Assembly: GCF_003668045.3 (NCBI RefSeq)
Contig: NC_048596.1
Location: forward strand, 237,959,832 to 238,023,831
Reading direction: 5' to 3'
DNA: 64,000 nt
Source: Cricetulus griseus
Taxonomy: Eukaryota > Chordata > Mammalia > Rodentia > Cricetidae
The notes under the pieces were generated by a model. The model was not told the DNA's origin, ran no database searches, and saw nothing but the letters and a program-made list of their open reading frames with translations. Shown here piece after piece: positions 35,107 to 45,058 of this stretch. Numbering within the stretch: position 1 is the first letter of the stretch; each line of letters starts with the position of its first letter. A program made the position numbers and the translations under genes.

Positions 35107-38100
35107 CTTTGATGGGATTGCATTGAATCTGTAGATTGCTTTTGGCAAGATTGCCATTTTTACTATGTTGATTCTACCTATCCAAGAGAATGGGAGATTT
35201 TTTCCATTTTCTAGTATATTCTTTAATTTCTAGTATATTTCTTTAAAGACTCAAAGTTCTTGTTGTACAGGTCTTTCTCTTGTTTGATTAGCATTAAACC
35301 AAGATACATTATGTTGTTTGTGGCTATTGTAAAGAGTGATGTCTCTTTGATTTTTTTCAATTTATCACCTGCATATAGTAGGGCTACTTATTTTTTTTAG
35401 TTAATTTGTATCCTGCCACTCTGCTGAAGGTGTTTATCAGCTGTAGGAGTTCCCTGGTAGAATTTTTCAGGTCACTTATGTAAACTATCATATCATACAC
35501 AAACAATGAAAATTTGACTTCTTTTTTTTCCATTTTGTATACCTGTGATCTCCTTTTATTGTCTTATTGCTCTAGCTAGAACTTCAAGTACAATATTGAA
35601 GTGGTATGGAGAGAATGGACAGTCTTGTCTTGCTCCTGATTTTAGAGAAATTGCATTGAGTTTCCCTCCATTTAGATTGATGTTGGCTGTTGGTTTCCTG
35701 CATATTGTTTTTATTATGTTTAGGTATGTTCCTGTTATCCCTAATCTAAGACCTTTATCATGAAGGGATGCTGGATATTGTCAAAGGCTTTTCCAGAATC
35801 TAGTGAGATGATCATGTGATTTTTCTTTTTCAGTTTGTTTATATGATAGATTACATCAATGGATTTTCCTATGTTGAACCATCCCTGCGTCCCTGGGATA
35901 AAGCCTACTTGATCATGGTGGATGATTTCTCTGATGTGTTCTTGGATTCAATTTGCCAGTATTTTATTGAGTATTTTTTTGTGTCAATGTTCATGAGGGA
36001 TATTAATATGCAGTTCTCTTTCTTAGTTGTGTCTTTGTGTGGCTTGGGTATCAAGGTTATTATAGTCTCATAAAAAGAGTTTGGCAATGACCCTTCTCCT
36101 TTGATTGTGTTGCACACTTTGAGCATTCTTGGTATTAGCTCTTCTTTCAATTTCTGGTAGAATTCTACACTGAAACCATCTAGCCCTGGGTTTTTCTTGG
36201 TTGGGAGGCTTTTGATGACTGCTTCTATTTCATTAGGGGTTATAGGTCTATTTAAATTGCTTATCTGTTCTTGATTTAATTTTGGTAAGTGAAATCTATC
36301 CAGAAAATTGTCCATTTCCTTTAAATTTTCGAATTTTGTGCAGCACAGATTTTCAAAGTATGACCTGATGGTTTCTGGATTTCCTCAGTGTCCGTTGTTA
36401 TGTCCCCTTTTCATTTCTAATTTTGTTAATTAGCGTGCTCTCTCTTTGCCTTTTGGTTAGTTTGGATAAAGGTTCCTCTTTCTTTTGGATTTTCCTGAAG
36501 AACCAACTCTTTGATACATTGATTCTTTGAATTGTTTTCTTTGTTGCAACTTTATTGATTTCAGCCCTCAATTTGATTATTTCCTGGTGTTTAATCCTCC
36601 TGGGTGAGTTTGCTTCTTTTTGTTCTTGTGCTTTAAGTTGTGCTGTTAATTCTCTAGTGTAACTATTCTCTAATTTCTTCATGTGGGCACTTAGTGCTAT
36701 CAACTTTCCTCTTAGTATTGCTTTCAAATTGCCCCATAAGTTTGAGTATGTTGTGTCTTCATTCTCATTGAATTCTAGGAAGTGTTTATTCTTCCTTAAC
36801 CCAGGAATGGTACAATTTCACATTGTTGAAATCCCATGAGTTTGTAGGGTTTCTGAAATTTGTGTTGTTGTTTGCGACACAAATTTCAGAAACCCTACAA
36901 ACTCATGGGATTTGAACAATGAAAGCGTTGAATTCTAACTTTAAAGCATGGTGGTCTGATAAGATATAGGGGTTATTCCATTTTTTTTTGTATCTGCTGA
37001 GGTTTGCTATGTTGCCAAGTATGTGGTCAATTTTAGAGAAGGTTCCATGTGGCTCTGAGAAAAAGGTATATTCTTTTGTGTTTGGATGGAATGTTCTATA
37101 GATGTCTGTTAAACTGAATTGGGTCTCAACTTCTGTTAGTTCCTTAGTTTCTTTGTTAAGTTTCTGTCTGGTGGTCCTGTCTAGTGGTGAGAGTGGGGTG
37201 TTGAAGTCTCCCACTATAAGTGTTTGTGTGATTTGAGTTTTAGTAATGTTTCTTTTACGAATGTGGATGCCTTAGTATTTGGGACATAGATGTTCAGTAT
37301 TGAGATTTGATCTTGATGGATTTTTCCTGTGGTGAATATGAAATGACTTTCTTCATCTCTTTTGCTTGATTTTAGTGTGAAGTCTAATTAGATAGATATT
37401 AGGATTGCTATGCTAGCTTGTTTCTTGGGTCCATTTGATTGGAAAATCTTTTCCCACCCTTTACTCTGAGGTACCATATGTCTTTGAAGTTGAGGTGTGT
37501 TTCTTGTATGCAGCAGAAGAATGGATTCTGTCTTAGTATCCATTCTGTTAGCCTGTGTCTTTTTATAGGCAAGTTAAGACTATTGATATTGAAGAATATT
37601 AATGACCATTGATTGTTAATTCTTGTTTGTTTTGGATTTGTTGGTGGTGGTGATATTGTATGTGGATTCCTGCCCCCCATTTTTCTTTTTGGTAAAGTGG
37701 CTTTTGGTAAAGTGGGATTATCTATTGCCTATGTTTTTGTGAGTGTATTTAACTTCCTTGGGTTGGCATTTTCTTTCCAGAACTTTGTGTAGGGCTGGAT
37801 TTGTGGATATATATTGTTTAAGTCTAGTTTTGTCTTGGAATATCTTGTTTTCTTCATCTATAGTGATTGAAAGCTTTGCTGGGTATAGTAGTCTGGGTTG
37901 GCATCCATGTAGAAAATCTATCCAGGACCCTTTGGCTTTCAGAGTTTCCATTGAGAAGTTGGGTGTAATTCTGATAAGTCTGCCTTTATATGTTACTTGG
38001 CCTTTTTCCTTTGCTGCTCTTAATATTTTTTCTTTATTCTATAAGTTTGGTGTTTGATTATTATATAGTGAGGGAATTTTTGTGGTCCACTCTATTTGTT

Positions 38101-38893
38101 GTTCTGTAAACTTCTTGCACTTTCATAGGCAAGTCCTTCTTTAGGTAGGGAAAATTTTCTTCTATGATTTTGTTGAATATGTTTTCTGTACACTTGAGCA
38201 GTGTTTCTTCGACTTCTTCTATACCTATTATTCTTAGGTTTGGCCTTTTCATGGTGTCCCATATTTTTTGGATATTTTATGTTAGGGATTTGTTGGACTT
38301 TGTATTTTCTTTGGTTCATGAATCTATTTCCTCTAGTGAATTTTCAACACCTGAGATTCTCTCTTCCATCGCTTGTATCTTTTGGTTATACTGACATCAT
38401 TAGTTCCTGATTGTTTACCCAGATTTTCTATTTCCAGCATTCCCTCATTCTGTGTTTTCTTTATTGTTTCTATTTCAGCTTTTAAGACTTGCATTGTTTG
38501 AATTTTTCCTTCAGTTTTTTGGTTGTTTTTCTTGGCTTTCTTTAAGATATTTATTTCTTGAATTTTTGATTTGTCTTTTCCTTCACTTCCTGTATTTTTT
38601 GTTTGTTTTTTCTTCCAATTTTTTAAGGAATTTTCTCATTTCCTCTTTGAGGTTCTCTATCATCTTCATAAAGTTGTTTCTAAGGTCCTTCTCTTCTGGT
38701 TCATCTTCGTTGGGATGGATTTACAGGTCTTGCTGATGTAGAGTCCCTAGATTCTGCTGATGTCATATTGATCTTTCTATTGTTGAATGTGTTTTTATTT
38801 TGTCGTCTTCCCATCCCTTCTTCCAGTGGGTGCAGGTGAAGTCTCTCTTTCTCTCTCCTCTTGTCTCCTGGTGGGTGTAGGTGGGTCAAGACT
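35107..38893 (-). mobile_element. Antisense L1 (5' UTR, ORF1, ORF2 to RT) lacking its 3' third, inserted in ERV env
   Basis: On the minus strand: ORF1 starts at 38,814 (MGRRQNKNTFNN), then a coiled-coil region, an RRM-like domain (KRPNLRIIGIEE, about 38,250) and the C-terminal domain (about 37,950-37,720). ORF2 endonuclease is at 37,640-36,903 (CCIQETHL, GDFNTPLSP, SDHHAL), and RT is at 36,315-35,110. The RT box reads FVYDM instead of the family's F/Y-A-D-D, so one catalytic aspartate is lost. The element stops inside the late RT region at 35,107, with no C-terminus, 3' UTR or poly(A). It contains a 43-bp inverted duplication (36,822-36,920). Confidence 0.88.
36822..36920. repeat. 43-bp near-perfect inverted repeat with 13-bp loop
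   Basis: Left arm 36822-36864 and right arm 36878-36920 are reverse complements with one mismatch. The homologous L1 at about 51,242-51,300 has a single arm followed directly by 'ttgaattctaac', so the second arm is an added inverted copy. Confidence 0.95.
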
Positions 38894-39290
38894 TTAGTAA
38901 TTGACTCATTCATTCATTTGAAAAATGGACTGCTTTCAATTTTTCCTTGGAATTTGCATCATTTCCCATTTGCATAGGACATCATAACATTTGTGTTCCT
39001 ATTAAAGGTCAAATATGGGCATATGTACTACAAGAGACCAGAACTACTAATCATATGGGTCTCTTTTCAAGCTATTTTCTAGATTTTTCTTATCAATATA
39101 ATAATGCAACCAATAACGTTTAACATAGTTTGGATCCCTGTTCTTGGTGACAGAGCATTACTCACAATGCTTTCATTGTTCTACGTTTATAACTTGCTTG
39201 TTTATAGGATACTCATGTATTAAACAACAATTAGATTATCTACCACATCTCAAATCAAAATCACTCTGGATATACTATAATTAAAACATG
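38894..39290 (+). pseudogene. env: ERV env 3' remnant
   Basis: Retroviral sequence resumes after the L1 and leads to the polypurine tract. One frame reads HHNICVPIKGQIWAYV then QETRTTNHMGLF, env-like in phrasing, but stops are frequent and no fusion peptide or immunosuppressive-type region is recognisable. Assigned mainly by position between env and the 3' LTR. Confidence 0.5.
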
Positions 39291-39302
39291 CAAAGGGGGG
39301 AG
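39290..39302 (+). promoter_or_regulatory. Polypurine tract of the ERV
   Basis: A purine run (caaaggggggaga) lies immediately 5' of the 3' LTR, the plus-strand priming site of retroviruses. Confidence 0.75.
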
Positions 39303-39741
39303 ATATCAGAATACAGTTCAAGAATGGAGTCCTGTGAGACTTGTGTGTGCTTGCAAGAACACTTCAAGGAACCAAGGCAACGTCTTGTGACCTCATTTTA
39401 TTCAAAACATGAAATGTTTTGTTCTTGGAATGCATTTTATGCTCTTCTCAGGTGTAGTGGATAGGAGTGAATTTACTTTAGATTATTCATCACAACTGGT
39501 TATTGTTATTTATTTATGTGCCTCTATGGACAAAGGTGGTTTTACTGCATGTTGTTTGTTCACCATATAGGGCTTGCCTGTCACTTGCCATCATGTGTGG
39601 CTTTCCATTGTGATTGGACACTTTGCTCATGTGACTTCTCTTAACCCTCAGGGTATAAATTGTCTGGTGCTCTGAATAAAGTTGGCAATTAAATGAGAAT
39701 TTAACCCACCTCATTTATTAGTTCTATTCTCCCAGGTAACA
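39303..39741 (+). mobile_element. 3' LTR of the class II endogenous retrovirus
   Basis: Partner of the LTR at 29,421-29,825. It carries TATAAA (39654-39659) and AATAAA (39675-39680), and about 18 bp extra in the 3' end relative to the 5' LTR. Its first bases (atatcag after the polypurine tract) no longer show TG. It ends at CA (39740-39741), followed within a few bases by resumed L1 text ('gaatgctaaaaataaatcc'). Confidence 0.85.
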
Positions 39742-39810
39742 CCTCTTCTTGAATGCTAAAAATAAATCCCAAACCAGTAGATAGCAAAAAATAATAAAAA
39801 CCACAGCAGA

Positions 39811-39988
39811 GCCGGGCATTGGTGGCACATGCCTTTAATCCCAGCACTTGGGAGGCAGAGGCAGGCGGATCTCTGTGAGTTCGAGGCCAGCCTGGTCTCC
39901 AGAGCAAGTGCCAGGATAGGCTCCAAAGCTACACAGAGAAACCCTGTCTCAAAAAACCAAAAAAGAAAAAAAGAAAAGAAAAGAAAAG
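39811..39988 (+). mobile_element. B1 SINE, sense, with perfect 14-bp TSD
   Basis: Full B1: 'gccgggcattggtggcacat' start, 'gcctttaatcccagcactt', and the cricetid-type insert 'ccagagcaagtgccaggata', with an A/G-rich tail. TSD aaaaccacagcaga at 39797-39810 and 39989-40002. Low divergence suggests recent activity. Confidence 0.97.
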
Positions 39989-40352
39989 AAAACCACAGCA
40001 GAAATTAATGAAATAATGAAATAGAAATGTGTAAAACAATGCAAAAACATCACTGGATCCAAGAGCTGGTTCTTTTAGAATATGAAGAAGATTGGACAAA
40101 CTAACCAAAAGAAAGAAAATTGACTCAAATTAGCAGAATAAAAAATTGTCAGAGAAACATTACCATCCTATTAAAATCAGTAACAAAAGAATGTTGCTCA
40201 CTATCCACACTCCTTTTCAATATAGTGCTAGAACCACTAGCTAGAACAATATGGCAAGAAAAACATTTTAAAAATACAAATGGTAAAGAAGTTGAATAAT
40301 CATATTTGTGGATGATATGATGTTGTACACAAGAAATCCCCCAAATAAAGCC

Positions 40353-40515
40353 AAATGGTGGTGGCACATGCCTTTAATCCCAGCATTTGGGAGGCAGAGG
40401 CATGCAGATCTCTGTGTGTTCAAGACCAGCCTTGTCTACAAAAGTGCAAGAGCTACTTCTAGGTCAGCCTCCAAAGCCACAGAGAAACCTTGTCTCAAAA
40501 AAAAAAAAAAACAAA
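40353..40515 (+). mobile_element. B1 SINE, sense
   Basis: 'ggtggtggcacatgccttta', 'gggaggcagaggcatgcaga' and a terminal poly(A) of about 14 followed by an A-rich run. It interrupts the L1 just after the FVDDMMLY box. The 5' end is slightly truncated and the TSD is not resolved. Confidence 0.93.
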
Positions 40516-41893
40516 AAAAGTGGGGGACAATAATTTCAGCAAAGTGAAAGGATGCAAAATCAACTTACAATAATCAATAGCTTCTCTATACACCAGCACA
40601 GAAAACACACTGAGAAAGGGATCATGGACACACTCCCAACTACAATTGCCCCAAAGAAAATAAAATACTTAGGAATAAATCTAACAAAAGAGACAGGAAA
40701 CTTCTCCAAATAAAACTTCAAATCACACAAAAAATGATAAAAGACATCCCATTTTCATTGACTGATGGGATTAATATTGAGAAAACGACCATCCTACAAA
40801 AATCCATTTTCAGATTGACTGCAATCCCTATCAACATACCCACAGCATTTTTCACAGAAATAGAAAAAAAATCTAAAATTTATATGGAACCAGAAAAATG
40901 CCACACATAACCAAAGTAATCTTACACAATTAGATTAGCACAATCTACTATTCTAGAGTTCAAAATATGTTACACAGCTCTAGAAAACACAAGCAAACAA
41001 AAAACAATAAAACAAGGATGTAGATAAATGCAATAAAATACAAGACTCAAACATGAGTACTTAAAATTATAGTCATCTGATATTTTGCAAAGAGCCAAAA
41101 AGCATACATTGCAGAAAGACAGGATCTTTAACAAAAGGAGCTGGGAAAACTGGGTGTGTCCACATACAGAAGAAGTAAAATTAGATCCATTCCTATCACC
41201 TTTAGCAAAAAAAAAAAAAAAAACTAGATACAAATGGATCAAATATCTCAGTTTGGGACCCGAAATGCTAAAACTGCTAGATGAAGTACTGCTAGTTGAA
41301 AGAACCTAACAAGATATAAGAAAGGACTTTCTGAACAGAACTCTATTTGCCAGGGAATTAAGGTTAACAACTGATGACTGGGGTCTCATAAAATTAAGAG
41401 GCTCCTGTATAGAAAAGGTACCAATCAATTACATGAAGCAAAACACCACAGAAGAAGAAAGAATCTTTGCCAGCTATACATCTGACAGAAGATTAATATC
41501 CAAAATATACATAGAACACACACAAAATCAGTGACTAAAGGAAAGGAATGACCCAATTAAAAAGGGGGGAGAGTTGTGTTATCTAGAGAGAAGAAATAAA
41601 TAAATAGAAGAAATAAAAATCAACAATAAATACCTCAAAAAGTATTCATCATACTTAGCAATAAGGAAAATAGAAATTAAAACAACTTTAAATTTTTATC
41701 CCACTACAGTAAGAATAGCCAATCTGAAAATAATAACTGACAACAAATTCTGACCAATTGTGTGTGTGGGGGGGGAACTATTATTCACTGTCTGTGGGAA
41801 TGCAAATTTGTGTGACCATTCTAGAAATCAGTATGGAGGATTCTCAAAAATACTAAAAATAAATCTACCATATAACTCGGCTATACCAGTTCC

Positions 41894-42200
41894 AGAAGAA
41901 TGAGGCTTCACCCTGCTGCCATGCTTTCCTTCCTGGCCCCTCTCATCATTCTCCTATCTTTAACAACCACACCCTGCTTCATCAATTTCTTGTCTACGTA
42001 TCTCCAATGATACATTAAAAAATCTCTGATCAAACAACTAACCAACTATTGTTACAGGATTACCAACTGTTAGCCACAGAGCTGGAAGCACAGAACTACC
42101 AAACATGTCCAGATAGTGACAACCAACAGCACCCTAGAGTTATCCTTTCAGATTCAGAAGAGACTCACAGAACAGATTTTAATGTAACTCTTTACTATTC
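41894..42200 (+). pseudogene. Retroviral env transmembrane-subunit remnant
   Basis: One frame gives a hydrophobic segment MLSFLAPLIILLSLTTTPCF, then INFLSTYLQ. After a frameshift comes a charged tail (QDYQLLATELEAQNYQ). A membrane span of this form followed by a short tail with Y/L residues resembles the transmembrane domain and cytoplasmic tail of gammaretrovirus/type D env. The fragment is short and degraded, and its link to neighbouring elements is unclear. Confidence 0.45.
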
Positions 42201-42393
42201 CTTTATTTAAAAGGTACGAACTCTACAATGACTGCCCTCAGTAATCAACTACCTGTGTCTCCTGGTAAATCCGATAAAAAGAAGGTGTCAAGGTGATGTT
42301 GTGGTGATGGGAAAGGAACAAGTGCTTTAAGTTCTTGTGAACTCAGGGAAGTCTACTTGAATCCACCTCAAACAGCATTTTGCCATGTCCTAG
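42201..42393. other. Short stretch between env remnant and LTR, unassigned
   Basis: No recognisable feature. May belong to the same degraded retroviral element. Confidence 0.3.
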
Positions 42394-42976
42394 TGTGCTG
42401 CGCCTATCTTGACCAGCAAGAAAGACACAACTCGGGAACTCTTCTTCCTGCAGTTTATTTCAGGAGCCTTGTACAATCTTCTTCTGGGGGCCCCGAGGAA
42501 ACCCGACCCTCTGCTTAAAAGGCCCTTGGTAGCCCACCCCAGACTGCCACGTGGCAAAAGCAGAAGGGTCCACATACACTGAAGCATGCCTGAAGCCCAG
42601 CCTTAGCCAGATAAGAAATTGTCCAGGACAAAGACCTCTCACCCTCGGGATAGTGGGAGGCAGAGGCCGGCGCCATCTCTTGGGCCGACAAAGCGCAGCT
42701 CTCCACACTAGTGGTGCCTGATGGCTCCACAGAACCTGGTCAGTGAAGTGAAACATCCAGCTACCCCAGGATGTGGCCATCACCCCAGCTTTATCAGGTC
42801 CCCCAAAGATGATCCATGCACCCCAGATCAGCAGGAAGCAGTTTCGAGACACAGCGTCCTCATCCTGGCCTCACCTGCTGCTACCCGGTTCTAATCCTGC
42901 ACCTTTTCACAATAAGCAAAAGGGAGGAATTTTAGTATTCAGGCATCTGAACTAGCCTGCTCTTGGGGTCCTGACA
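42394..42976 (-). mobile_element. Antisense LTR (solo or orphan)
   Basis: On the minus strand it begins TGTCAGGACCCC and ends GCGCAGCACA, fitting TG..CA. AATAAA is at 42454-42459 (minus strand), followed by a GT/T-rich R/U5-like stretch ('gttgtgtctttcttgctgg'), the expected 3' LTR layout. The region is GC-rich and leaves an open 130-codon antisense frame (42460-42852), as U3 regions can. No matching TSD, primer-binding site or polypurine tract was found at the edges. Confidence 0.55.
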
Positions 42977-43229
42977 GGATACTTCCTCAGCTGCAGTCAC
43001 TAAGAGCATCCCCATGCACATTTGCTATGTTCCCTTACACAAAGCTGGCCATGCCTACCTCCTGTCTCTCTCCCTCTCTCACTCAGGCCCTCTTTTTCTT
43101 CCACCACTCTTGTGCCCAGGAAGTAGCCTCTGCACCCCCCTCTTACCACTCCACTTCCTCCCTGCTGTTTTTAAAATTATAATGCCATGTTCCAACCTCA
43201 GTAAGCAGCAGAACTTGGCAGCTTCAGCC
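42977..43229. other. Pyrimidine-rich stretch, unassigned
   Basis: CT-rich unique-looking DNA with no gene or repeat assigned. Confidence 0.3.
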
Positions 43230-44236
43230 ATGTGGTTCTAGCTTTAGAGTTAAGGAGAGAAGAAATGGGCTATGGAATTTGCCTCCACTCTGAAAGAAAG
43301 TTGCTGAGGCCAGGCATGTATCAGGGGTGATTCTGAAAGGAGGCCTAGAAGACAGGCTATTACATGAAGCTGTGAAGCTGAAGTCTGGATTGTCTTGGAG
43401 AACCCAAAATGTTAGAGTTGCCAGAGTGTGGGATACCTGCCCAGGAGAGCTGCTAACAGGGAGTGGAACTAGCACAAGAGAAAGAAGTATGTTGTAGTCA
43501 ACAAAGCTGAACAGAGTTGGAGATCTGAAGAGCAATTTAACATCAGACATGGAGATGCAGAGTTTGAAGTTTGCTCAGGTGGCTTTTGCTCTTGCTTTGT
43601 TTCATCACTTCTTGCTACGTTCCCTTCTCTGCATTTTGGAATGGCAATGTATATCCTGTGCCATTATATGTTGGAAGCACGTGTTTTGCTTTTTTTTTTT
43701 TTATTTTTACAGGTAATAACAGTTAAAGAGATTGCATGAATCTCTGAAGACATTTTGAACTTTGGACTTTAAAACACTGTTGAGACTGTGATAGTCCATG
43801 AGGACGTTTGAGGTTGGACTAAATGAAGTTTGCATTGTGATATTGTTACAAGCTTATGGGGGTCAGGGAATGGAATGTGGTGGTTTGAATGTAATTGGTT
43901 CCCATAATCTCATAGGGAATTGCACTATTTAGAAGTGTGACATTTTTGGAGTGGGTATGCCATTATTGGAGGAAGTGTGTCACTGTGGGGGCAGGCTTTG
44001 ATGTTTCCTATGCTCAGGATACCTCCCAGTGTTCAGCCAACTTCCTGTTGCCTTCTGATCAAGATGTAGCCAGCATCATGTCTGCCTGACTGCTACCATG
44101 CTCCCAACCATGATCCTGACCATGATGATAATGGACTGAGTCTCTGAAGCTGTCAGTGAGCCACCCCAATTAAATGTTTTCCTTAGAAGAGTCATGATGT
44201 CTCTTCACAGCAATAGAAATCCCAACTAAGACAAAT
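43230..44236 (+). mobile_element. Long form of the rodent URR1-like hAT element
   Basis: The 3' half (43,875-44,236) has the URR1-like landmarks 'gtggtttgaatg', 'gtgtcactgtgg', 'ctctgaagctgtcag' and 'cacagcaatagaaatccc', ending 'aactaagaca'. The 5' half ('ggcatgtatcaggggtgatt', 'ggaggcctagaaga', 'ggcaatgtatatcctgtgcc') is text I associate with the same composite repeat. Whether one element or two joined elements is not certain. An oligo-T run lies at about 43,690. Confidence 0.5.
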
Positions 44237-44462
44237 ATAAAGGAAAAGCAAAAATTACTTTTAAATTATTGGCCAAAATTTGCTTTGTTGGAAGCACTTC
44301 CCTGTTCACTGTCATTTTGTCTGTGAGAAAAGACAGTTTTAAATTTGGGCATATTAATGTCCACATCCAGGGTCTTTTCTCTTTGCTAGTTATATTAGCA
44401 AAATGTCCTTGAATCTTTGGTGTAGAGCAGATTCTACATAATGAAAGATTTTAGTGATATTT

Positions 44463-45058
44463 TGTTGATGATCTAAATAAAGCTTACCTGCAGATCAGAG
44501 TACAAAGCTAGCTGCACTAGTTAGCCCTAGAGGCCAGGCAGTAGTGGCACACACCTCGAATCCCAGCACTTGGGAGACAGGCAGACAGATCTCTGTGAGT
44601 TCCAGGCCACCTGGACTACACAAAATTTAATTTGCCTAAAGAGAAACAGAGCTTACACAAAGGTGATTCCAGCATTTGGGATCACATGCCTTTAATCCCA
44701 GCACTAGGGAGATGGAAACAGGAGTGATATGGCTGGGCGGTGAGAGGAATTTAAGGCAGGAGGATTTGTAGAGATTGGTGAAGTCTGAGGCAGCAGTCTG
44801 AGGTGGCAGTCTGAGGCAGTAGTCTGAAGCAGTCAGTCTGCAATAGCAGTCTGAGGCAGTCTAAGGATGTAATCTGAGGATGCATTCTGAGGAGACAGAC
44901 TGAGGAGGAAGTCTGAGGATGCAGTCTTTAGTCTGAACATTGGTAGAGGTAACAACTCTCTAATGGCTGGCTGCTATGCTTCTATGAGCTCTCAGAATTC
45001 ACCCCCAATAACTGATGCAGAGTTTTTATTATTAAGATCAATTAGAAGTTGTGCTACA
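44463..45058 (-). mobile_element. LTR-like composite repeat containing B1-like units
   Basis: Plus-strand ends are TGTTGATGATC..GTTGTGCTACA, giving TG..CA on either strand. Inside are two B1-like pieces (about 44,535-44,640 and 44,655-44,760, each with 'aatcccagca'), then a degenerate minisatellite. The minus-strand start ('tgtagcacaacttctaatt') resembles the 5' end of a rodent LTR I cannot name with certainty. No clean TSD, so the class is provisional. Confidence 0.45.
44780..44935 (+). repeat. Degenerate minisatellite of 'agtctgaggc' units
   Basis: About a dozen copies of a 10-15 bp unit built on (c)agtctgagg(c/a) with variable spacers, inside the LTR-like composite. Confidence 0.85.

Larger units (their letters stand above)
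39742..41893 (+). mobile_element. Old sense L1, right half (RT to C-terminal ORF2), after the ERV
   Basis: Continues the L1 of 28,040-29,415. RT text (AGAGCTGGTTCTTTTAGAA at 40,063) leads to an FVDDMMLY box at about 40,303-40,325, then the late RT and C-terminal regions to about 41,890. The D-D pair is kept but surrounding frames are broken. Two B1 SINEs interrupt it. It ends abruptly at 'gctataccag' without a 3' UTR and abuts a retroviral env remnant. Confidence 0.8.

Noticed and set aside
42460..42852. 130-codon antisense frame rich in Trp/Pro as a possible protein
   Set aside because: It lies wholly inside an LTR with TG..CA ends and AATAAA. GC-rich U3 sequence often leaves open frames.
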